NCBI GenBank assembly: GCA_905197665.1
Contig: CAJJZP010000018.1
Coordinates: forward strand, 1 to 49,918
From: an uncultured Collinsella sp.
Lineage (GTDB): Bacteria; Actinomycetota; Coriobacteriia; Coriobacteriales; Coriobacteriaceae
DNA: 49,918 nt
Direction of reading: 5' to 3'
Below the pieces are notes generated by a model that saw only the letters and a program-made list of their open reading frames with translations, made no database searches and had not been told where the DNA came from. The translations under genes were made by a program, and so were the position numbers. Numbering within the stretch: the first letter of the stretch is position 1; each line of letters opens with the position of its first letter. This document shows, piece by piece, positions 44,184-49,918 of the stretch.

Positions 44184-44882
44184 ATGCGCACCGAGCTCGA
44201 TGTTCCCTTTTCGCACAAAGACGAGGCCAAGGCCCTGGGCGCCAAGTGGGACCGGGTCAAGAAGATCTGGTACGTGCCCGATGGCGTCAACCCCGAGCCC
44301 TTTGCCGCGTGGCTGCCCGGCGTGGATCGCTCCGACCCCAGCGCGCCCTACATCTATCTGGTGCTGGGCAAGCGCGAATGTTGGAAGTGCCACGAGCAGA
44401 CGGCGGTCGCGGCCTTTGGCATTCCGTATCGGGCGGCCGATGACTCGGGCAGCAAGGCTGCGTCCAGCACCGCGCCCTCCATAGACGGCACGGGCCACAT
44501 CGCGATCGACACCGCCCGTGCCAACGCCATAGCCATCGTCCCCGCGCTGGGCTGCGTGCCGGCCGAGATCCGCGACTACCTGCGCGAGCGCTGCGGCTAC
44601 AAGCCCACAACGTCGCGCACCACTAAGACCGTATCGCTCGCCAGCACCTGCACCGGCTGCGGCGCGCTGCAAGGCAGCCATTACCTGTTCGAGGAGCCCA
44701 CGTCGCCGTTTGCACTCACAGCCATCAACAAGCCGCCCGCACTGGAGTTCGTGCGCGTGGAAGTCGCCGGCGTCTATGGCATCCCCACCAGTCAGAGCAA
44801 CTTTGACCAGGCGCTCTTCACCTGGGCACGTGATCACCACACCCAGTTCCATAAGGCCCTGTTCGAGGGGATCTACCTGTAG
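44184..44882 (+). CDS. DUF5710-domain protein with zinc-finger-like cysteines
   Basis: 232 residues from ATG 44184 (AAAGGAG). Residues 3-38 are a DUF5710 motif: DVPFSHKDEAKALGAKWDRVKKIWYVPDG, a small module found in plasmid and phage primase-type proteins. Further on, CWKCHEQT and CTGCG are Cys pairs that could bind zinc. The rest is unrecognised. The repeats upstream and the neighbouring nuclease-fold gene suggest accessory DNA; a DNA-related role is only a guess. Confidence 0.62.
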   Translation: MRTELDVPFSHKDEAKALGAKWDRVKKIWYVPDGVNPEPFAAWLPGVDRSDPSAPYIYLVLGKRECWKCHEQTAVAAFGIPYRAADDSGSKAASSTAPSIDGTGHIAIDTARANAIAIVPALGCVPAEIRDYLRERCGYKPTTSRTTKTVSLASTCTGCGALQGSHYLFEEPTSPFALTAINKPPALEFVRVEVAGVYGIPTSQSNFDQALFTWARDHHTQFHKALFEGIYL

Positions 44883-45009
44883 GGCAAAGCTCGAAAATCG
44901 AATATGAAAATCCTCGTAAATCGAGTATGCGCAGGTAGCTGAGTTGTTGGTGTAACGCAGAAAATGTCGAATCACCGAGTTTGCCCGACTAGATATTCAG
45001 TCTTCGAAG

Positions 45010-45291
45010 CTATGACTCCGCATCGTCATAGGTAATGGTGCATCCGCAGGTTGGGCATTGCTGAGGATAGACCGGAAGGCGCAAGCCCATCCGAGCCCGC
45101 GGGCTGGCGGCATGTTTGTCGCGGGCGTCGATGAAGCTGATGTCTAGACATGGAAGGTCTGCGCCGCAGCGAGGACATGGCAGACAGATTTGGTTGCAGC
45201 TGGCCTCGACGAGCGGAAATAAGCTCCGATCCATCAGGACGCGCGGCAAGTTTCCGTATACGCCGCGCGCGATATCGCTTCGCCATCCCAT
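45010..45291 (-). CDS. Small double zinc-ribbon protein
   Basis: 93 residues. Two CPxCG motifs: CPRCGADLPC around residue 40 and CPTCGCTITYDDAES at the end; each begins a zinc knuckle. No membrane segment. ATG 45291 follows GGGGAT. The family is not recognised. It lies between a DUF5710 protein and an HNH endonuclease. Confidence 0.55.
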   Translation of the reverse strand: MGWRSDIARGVYGNLPRVLMDRSLFPLVEASCNQICLPCPRCGADLPCLDISFIDARDKHAASPRARMGLRLPVYPQQCPTCGCTITYDDAES

Positions 45292-45409
45292 GATATCCCC
45301 TTTCCTGTTTTACCCGTTGAGGAGAGGATGGCAGGATCGCACCGCTCTCAGTGCGGCGCGAGGCGATCCGATCAATCGACATGGCTGGGTTGCGACGGAC
45401 CACGCCCGA

Positions 45410-46492
45410 CTAATACGGAGCAACGGCCTCCGCATGACGCCGCGATTCCGAGAAATCGAACTCGGCGCGATGGGCTTCGAGGAATCGAGCGTTTGGACGC
45501 AAGCGGTGTTCATCCGGCTCGCGCAGCACCGAGCCCGCAAACGTCGCATAATCCGTGTGCTGCAGAAGGTACGACCCGCAAAGTTGATAGTCGCCGCGTA
45601 CCAGCTCAAACGAAATCAGGTGAGCATCGAACAGCGAGTGCAAATCGCGACGCAGTAGAATACCGTTGCTGACAACCTGCGACTTGGGACCCGAGTAGTT
45701 CTCGATATGCGCAGCTTCGAGCGCTTCGTTGACATTGCAACCCGAGACGGCGCATCGACCGGTATAGGCCTCAAAGAGCTGAGTGCGAAAACGCTGCTGC
45801 CCGATTCGCTCGCGACGCAGCGCATAGCGAACCTTTTCATCATCGCTCGCCGGAGCGCCGGAAAACTCCGCCGCAAGCGGAGCGTCCTTCATGTAGCTCA
45901 TGTCGGGGAAGAAGCGCGCGTCGGGTCCACCCTTATGGACAGGGCCGTGCAGCACAAACCAGCTGTTCTCCGGCTCGTAACGCTCGACGAACGCCAGGCC
46001 CAGCACCTTGTAGCCGGCGCTCGTTGCAAAGAACACGCCAACGGGAACGCCGCACTCCATGCAGTTGATCATCTTTTGGTTGTAGTCCTGGTCGCGCCAG
46101 TTTTCGACCGAAGCACTTTGCGACGAGTACTTGAGCACCCACGTGCCGTCCTCAAGATAGAGCGGCGGAACATCGGGATAGGCGCCGCGCTTGGAATTGT
46201 GCACCGAGAGCGCGAAGGTCTTCTCACGCGGATGCTTAACGCGTCCGCGACCAGGCCAAAAGATGCCCGAATCGCGCGACACCGGAAAGAGTTCAGAATC
46301 AATCGTCAGGCGAAAGGGATATTGAGGACTGTCGGCACCCGTGCGATGCGGAAGCTTGTCCCACAGGCCGCCACGCTGCTCCTCGCGCAAGAACCACTCC
46401 CAGGCCTGAACATATTCGGACGGCACAAAGCTGCAAGCGCGGTCGAAACTCGGCCGAACAATCAGCGGAACACTAGAAGCGATGCCGTCCAT
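45410..46492 (-). CDS. HNH endonuclease with unknown N-terminal domain
   Basis: About 360 residues from ATG 46492 (GGAGG, six bases upstream). The C-terminal third has the HNH pattern: RCAVSGCNVNEALEAAHIENYSG, then SNGILLRRDLHSLFDAHLI, i.e. Cys, His, Asn and His residues of the catalytic finger. The N-terminal 200 residues have no recognised domain but are compatible with a sensor or modified-base-binding region, as in many HNH defence nucleases. No methyltransferase or other R-M gene is next to it; it may be an orphan restriction or defence nuclease. Confidence 0.75.
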   Translation of the reverse strand: MDGIASSVPLIVRPSFDRACSFVPSEYVQAWEWFLREEQRGGLWDKLPHRTGADSPQYPFRLTIDSELFPVSRDSGIFWPGRGRVKHPREKTFALSVHNSKRGAYPDVPPLYLEDGTWVLKYSSQSASVENWRDQDYNQKMINCMECGVPVGVFFATSAGYKVLGLAFVERYEPENSWFVLHGPVHKGGPDARFFPDMSYMKDAPLAAEFSGAPASDDEKVRYALRRERIGQQRFRTQLFEAYTGRCAVSGCNVNEALEAAHIENYSGPKSQVVSNGILLRRDLHSLFDAHLISFELVRGDYQLCGSYLLQHTDYATFAGSVLREPDEHRLRPNARFLEAHRAEFDFSESRRHAEAVAPY

Positions 46493-46553
46493 AAGGAACC
46501 TCCAGGAAGAACAGTTCCCCACATTATCGCCGACACAGCGAGAGCACCATACG

Positions 46554-46584
46554 AAAAAGGGCCACTTCCTTGGAAGTGGCCCTT
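46554..46584 (-). terminator. Terminator after the S5 subunit
   Basis: On the minus strand AAGGGCCACTTCC / GGAAGTGGCCCTT is a perfect 13-bp stem with a 2-base loop and TTTTT. It closes the two-gene S6-S5 unit. Confidence 0.88.
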
Positions 46585-46622
46585 CAAACAGGCTTAATTG
46601 ATGAATTGGATCTGACGCAATA

Positions 46623-47573
46623 TTACTTACCGTCAGGAACGATACCGACCAAGCTGACCGTTACGTCAAAGGTCGGAGCAGCGGTGTTCTTGTCCTGCTC
46701 GGACCAGTTTTGGCAGTCGGAGTCGGTACCTTCCATCCAGATGACAATCTTCATGTTCGTGCCGTTGTAATCGACGCTCGAAGCGACCTTTTGCGCGTTG
46801 CCGCTCGGCTTAATGTAGGCTTCGCCCGCTTTCGTGGCACCCCAGTTATCGCCGTTTTGATCGAGCGAATCGGCGCCAGAAAGGTGCAAATATGTAGGAG
46901 TAACAACCTTGCTCAGAGATTCAGAGTCCACGCACGACCACCCTGCAACGGCAATCACATCGTTACCCGTATCGATTGTCGAGGGAGCAGTTGGCGCATA
47001 GACAACGCGCAGCTCGTCGTTGATTACAATGCCGACGCGCAGGCTCCCTTTGATTTTGTCGAACCATTTCTGTGTGCCGCCATGCTGCGCAATCGTTATG
47101 GGCGAGCCGTTGCTCGCGTCCAAATACACGTCGGCAATGCCCGTGTTCGCCACGGTATACAGCGTGTAATTCGCAGCGGTAAATGCATAGTAATCGTTGC
47201 CTTGAATGGTGTACTTGCCGGGAGCCTCACCCGAAATGGATGTGTCGACCTTTTGATAGGTGCTCACGTTAACGCCCTGCCAGCCTTTGGGAACGTACCA
47301 GTTTTTGGCATCGTTCGTCGATGACGGGCTGATCTCGTGACCGGTTGCAGAAGCAACCGTGGAGGTGTCGGAGCCGTGGTCGGGTGTGTCACCCTCAACG
47401 ATTTGGAGCACCATGCCGTTCGCTTGAGCGGAAATGGTGCTCGTAGTTGCATGAACCCTACTATTGGAGACAAACCATGCGTAGGTAGTTGCAGAAAGCG
47501 CCACCGCCGAGACGACGACGGTCAACGCCGCTCCAACAAGCTGAACCTTAAGCCTCTTTACTGAATCATGCAT
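46623..47573 (-). CDS. SipW-dependent TasA-like secreted subunit (S5)
   Basis: 316 residues. Signal segment (10-29) with SATTYAWFVSN motif, ISPSSTNDAKNW, SLRVGIVINDEL and IVIWMEGTDSDCQNW: the same four landmarks as the S1-S4 subunits 4-9 kb away. Base composition is noticeably more AT-rich than S1-S4. No signal peptidase lies beside it, so the enzymes of the 33-38 kb operon probably process it. Preceded by a hairpin that follows S6. Confidence 0.77.
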   Translation of the reverse strand: MHDSVKRLKVQLVGAALTVVVSAVALSATTYAWFVSNSRVHATTSTISAQANGMVLQIVEGDTPDHGSDTSTVASATGHEISPSSTNDAKNWYVPKGWQGVNVSTYQKVDTSISGEAPGKYTIQGNDYYAFTAANYTLYTVANTGIADVYLDASNGSPITIAQHGGTQKWFDKIKGSLRVGIVINDELRVVYAPTAPSTIDTGNDVIAVAGWSCVDSESLSKVVTPTYLHLSGADSLDQNGDNWGATKAGEAYIKPSGNAQKVASSVDYNGTNMKIVIWMEGTDSDCQNWSEQDKNTAAPTFDVTVSLVGIVPDGK

Positions 47574-47597
47574 ACCCGTCGCCTCCCTTCGCTAAGG

Positions 47598-47632
47598 AAA
47601 AGGGCAGGATCCCGGGCCGGGAACCTGCCCTT
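47598..47632 (-). terminator. Intergenic hairpin between S6 and S5
   Basis: On the minus strand AAGGGCAGGTTCCCGG / CCGGGATCCTGCCCTT with one mismatch, followed by TTTCC. It lies just after the S6 stop and before S5, so it probably lets only part of the transcripts continue to S5. Confidence 0.6.
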
Positions 47633-47657
47633 CGCAAGCCATAAATCGTAGCTGCGA

Positions 47658-48425
47658 TTACTTGTTATCCGCAGTAGCAGTGAAGTTAATCTTCACACTC
47701 TGCGACGCATCGAGCTTATTCTCCTGAAGGTTCTTCGTATGAATGTTGGTATCGGAGCCCTCGTAGAACACATAAACATTAACGAGCGTATCTTGGCCAG
47801 CAGTCACAGAGCCGAGAACCGGCGCGGAATTATCAGTCTCAGAAGAAAGCTTAATTTCGTAGCCATTATTCCCAAGACCATAAACGACCCAAGCAGAGGC
47901 GTCCGCATTAGTGACAAGCACACGGAAGGAAGTCTTCAAAAGCTGATCAGCAGCTGCATCCGTCAAGCCATCGATGCTTGCAACCTTAAGATCGCTAAGG
48001 TTCTGTCCCTTAGAGCTGATGTTGAATTGCTCCTTCTTGGCAAACTCCTTATTGTTTGCCTCATCAGGAGTTCCAACAGGCGTCAATGTGCCGTCAAGGG
48101 TAGCGTTATCGAGGTCTGTACCGTAACCAGTCGAAAACGTACCCTTGGTGGATTTAGCTTGCTCACCAAACGTAGCAGGATAAAGCTTGACAGGACCAGT
48201 GATTGAAGTTACCGCACTCGTGTCATCGACAGTGCTTGCACCAGTAGGGCCTTGTTTAATAGTCATAAACGCAGCATTAGATTGAGCGGCGATATTCGTA
48301 GTGGTGGCGTCAACCTTACTGTTCGTCACAAACCATGCGAAGGTGGCGGAGCCGAGGGCTACGGCTGCCACGAGGACCATGGCGATGGCGGCGCCCATCT
48401 GCTTCTTTAATGCCTTGGTATCCAT
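47658..48425 (-). CDS. SipW-dependent TasA-like secreted subunit (S6)
   Basis: About 255 residues from ATG 48425 (GAAAGGGG site). Signal segment (10-28) with GSATFAWFVTNSKVDA, KLYPATF, a segment aligning with the LRVG motif (SFRVLVTNAD) and VYVFYEGSDTNIHTKNL. Lower GC than the neighbours. First gene of the S6-S5 unit. It lacks cysteines, unlike S1, S2, S4 and S5, so it may be the main fibre subunit with others as minor components; this is inference. Confidence 0.76.
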   Translation of the reverse strand: MDTKALKKQMGAAIAMVLVAAVALGSATFAWFVTNSKVDATTTNIAAQSNAAFMTIKQGPTGASTVDDTSAVTSITGPVKLYPATFGEQAKSTKGTFSTGYGTDLDNATLDGTLTPVGTPDEANNKEFAKKEQFNISSKGQNLSDLKVASIDGLTDAAADQLLKTSFRVLVTNADASAWVVYGLGNNGYEIKLSSETDNSAPVLGSVTAGQDTLVNVYVFYEGSDTNIHTKNLQENKLDASQSVKINFTATADNK

Positions 48426-48825
48426 ACGGACCCCTTTCTTTCCCCATTCATCCCAGATGACCCTCGAGAAGCCCGGAAGGGGAGCCCGTGCTTTCGTGTT
48501 GGATGTTGCTTGCCCATCCTTAAAATTTGGATTTGAGAATACCACATTTCTTACGATTTCCTTATGAGTTTTCGGGGGCCTACGATCCGTCAGATTCATA
48601 GGCCTACCTTGGGCTAGGTATGGAACTGCGCAAACGCCGTTCACTCTATTTGGCCACGCTCTCCCGCTGGGTCATAAGTTCCCCTTAAGGCCTTCGCCCT
48701 CAGCGCCATGCCAGCACATACATACACCCGCCGTCGAGCTTCGCCCGCAAGCTTTCCCCACTCGCTATACTGGTGCAGAACGTGTATTTTTGCCTGCTTA
48801 GCGGGCTATTTGTTGGGAGGGCGCC
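48426..48825. other. 400-base intergenic region upstream of S6 and the last ORF
   Basis: AT-rich upstream of S6 (48520-48570, TTAAAATTTGG and TTCTTACGATTTCC), without a clear -35/-10 pair. On the plus strand TATACT at 48766-48771 is a possible -10 for the ORF at 48826, its -35 being poor. No gene is supported here. Confidence 0.4.
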
Positions 48826-49845
48826 ATGGCTTTGGCCAATCAACCCAAGGGAAGCGTTTCTACCGGATCGATCAAGCCGGTGACGCGCAAAGCCGTTCGT
48901 TGTCAGCGCGAAGTTGCCTGGCTGGTCACGCAAGCGGCCGGTAAGCTCGTCGCCACCACCGACGACGTCAACGCGCCCACACCCAGCTTTGTGCTGGCGG
49001 CGGCGTTGTCATATGCCCGCGAGCAGGAGCAGACCGCCCGGGACCGTGGCGCCGCGCTCGACTACAAGGCCGTCATGGGCTCCGACCTCGCGAGCTTTTG
49101 TGCGGCCGCGGGGCTGCCCGCAGCGCCCAACGCGCTTTCGGACGCGGGCTACATGTTCACGCTCTCGGGCGCGGATCTGATCCGCGACATCTATGCCTAC
49201 TGCGGCGACCTGGGCGAGCGCATGAGAGATCCGGTGCAGGTCAAACCGGGCTACGCGATCAAGCTCGCGTTGCGGTTGTTCTTGCTGGACGACGCCGCTG
49301 GCAACGGCGCTACCTCCGCCGATTCTGCCTCTACCATGTGGACTCTGGAGGCAGAAGTCTTACTGGAAGGACCTTCCGGAAAACGTGCAGTTCCTGTCTG
49401 TGAATTCTACACTGGTCCCGGAAGAACTGTCCGCGATCGCTGTGAGGTCTGCACCGGCTTTCTTGTAAAAAAAGAAAACTTTGAAGGCTGGACCGGACAT
49501 TATGTAAAATATGGAAAACGAAAAGCTATGGAGATCGCAACTTTGGGCTGCGCTGTCCGGGTAAAACTCAGCGAAGACAAAAAACGCATCGAAGATGTTC
49601 GCCTGGGATACGGAGTAGCAGGTCCTACTCCGCTCCGCTGCCGAAAGGCAGAAGAGGGCTTAAAGGGATGTGAAACAACCGATGCCGATGCAGTTCTTAC
49701 CTTTGGTAAGAATGCCCTGGAGGAGGTTAATCCCCGAACCTCCTGGAGAGCATCTAAGGAATTCCGTCTTCAACTGGTAGAAGAGCTGGCAAAACGAGCT
49801 TTATGTGAAGCCGTAAAAAAAGCAGGAGGTGCCGTCAATGCTTAA
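48826..49845 (+). CDS. Chimeric ORF: unknown Coriobacterial N-part joined to xanthine dehydrogenase FAD subunit
   Basis: 339 residues from ATG 48826 (GGGAGGGCG). Residues 1-160 (MALANQPKGS... to RLFLLDDAAGNG) use GC-rich codons like the rest of the window; I do not recognise this part, which is cytoplasmic and mostly helical. Residues about 166-339 match the C-terminal half of the FAD-binding subunit of xanthine dehydrogenase/CO dehydrogenase-type enzymes (VPVCEFYTGPGRTV, IATLGCAVRV, IEDVRLGYGVAGPTPLR). They use GGA, GAA, AAA and CCT codons. The FAD-binding N-terminal half expected for this subunit (about 110-170 residues) is missing. This fits two unrelated sequences joined in one frame by chance. 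Confidence 0.6.
   Translation: MALANQPKGSVSTGSIKPVTRKAVRCQREVAWLVTQAAGKLVATTDDVNAPTPSFVLAAALSYAREQEQTARDRGAALDYKAVMGSDLASFCAAAGLPAAPNALSDAGYMFTLSGADLIRDIYAYCGDLGERMRDPVQVKPGYAIKLALRLFLLDDAAGNGATSADSASTMWTLEAEVLLEGPSGKRAVPVCEFYTGPGRTVRDRCEVCTGFLVKKENFEGWTGHYVKYGKRKAMEIATLGCAVRVKLSEDKKRIEDVRLGYGVAGPTPLRCRKAEEGLKGCETTDADAVLTFGKNALEEVNPRTSWRASKEFRLQLVEELAKRALCEAVKKAGGAVNA
49310..49335. other. Junction between two genomes or genomic segments
   Basis: Around 49,315-49,330 the codon pattern switches from GC-rich third positions to AT-rich ones. The residues ADSASTMW fit an ordinary xanthine dehydrogenase FAD subunit, so the break probably lies just upstream in the codons for GNGATS. Confidence 0.65.
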
Positions 49846-49918
49846 AATTGTACATATGAAAGTAAATGGAAAGGAAACAGAGCTGGCTGTTGGCGAGCAG
49901 GAATCCCTTCTGGATACC
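49838..49918 (+). CDS. Xanthine dehydrogenase 2Fe-2S subunit, start only
   Basis: 27 residues to the window end: MLKIVHMKVNGKETELAV...ESLLDT, the start of a ferredoxin-type 2Fe-2S domain of molybdenum hydroxylases (VNGK...V....LLD). The ATG overlaps the previous gene by 8 bases, as in FAD-FeS gene pairs. Belongs to the AT-richer segment. Confidence 0.7.
   Translation, partial: MLKIVHMKVNGKETELAVGEQESLLDT

Overview
The window looks like a piece of a Coriobacteriia chromosome, most likely Collinsella or a close relative. The grounds are GC-rich coding sequence, a Tad pilus locus with no outer-membrane secretin, a T-box controlled pheS-pheT, an ECF-type metal transporter and SipW-type signal peptidases. 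This is inferred from gene content only. Nearly all genes to about 15 kb, and again from 18 to 48.4 kb, lie on the minus strand.

Region 1 (1-15 kb). A partial tRNA-Phe with its own promoter is followed by a toxin-antitoxin pair whose toxin is frameshifted at a five-base homopolymer. Next comes a 12-gene Tad (tight adherence) pilus operon read from 10.4 kb down to 0.8 kb: cpaB, tadZ, tadA, tadB, tadC, the Flp pilin, a membrane-anchored protein, a second small Flp-like prepilin, two TadE-like pseudopilins flanking a large TadG-like secreted protein, and a DUF192 protein. No prepilin peptidase is present. rsgA and a calcium P-type ATPase follow.

Region 2 (15-32.9 kb). Housekeeping genes: pyruvate kinase (plus strand), an unusual protein family member at 17.1 kb, a zinc phospholipase C-like protein, an ECF transporter (M, Q and O components) whose promoter carries a NikR-type operator and so probably imports nickel, pheT and pheS behind a phenylalanine T-box, an M32 carboxypeptidase, glmM, a DUF4012 envelope protein and a DMT-family exporter.

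Region 3 (33-42.1 kb). This is the most interesting stretch: an eight-gene minus-strand operon encoding four secreted TasA/camelysin-like subunits, two different SipW-type signal peptidases, a membrane-anchored McrB-like AAA+ ATPase and a DUF2357/coiled-coil partner. Two more subunits of the same family lie at 46.6-48.4 kb. All six share the SipW-type A-[TV]-[FY]-A-W-[FY] signal motif, and I see a shared C-terminal E-G-[TCS]-D signature. I infer a fibre or surface-assembly machine powered or remodelled by a defence-type AAA+ module.

Region 4 (42.1-48.8 kb). Accessory genes and repeats: tRNA-Val, a 174-bp MITE-like element with perfect 30-bp terminal inverted repeats, a paralogue of the 17.1 kb protein, a DUF5710 protein, a zinc-ribbon protein and an HNH endonuclease.

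Region 5 (48.8-49.9 kb). An ORF whose first half matches the local base composition changes abruptly near 49,315-49,330 into an AT-richer, Firmicutes-like xanthine dehydrogenase FAD subunit, followed by the start of its 2Fe-2S subunit. This is probably an assembly chimera.
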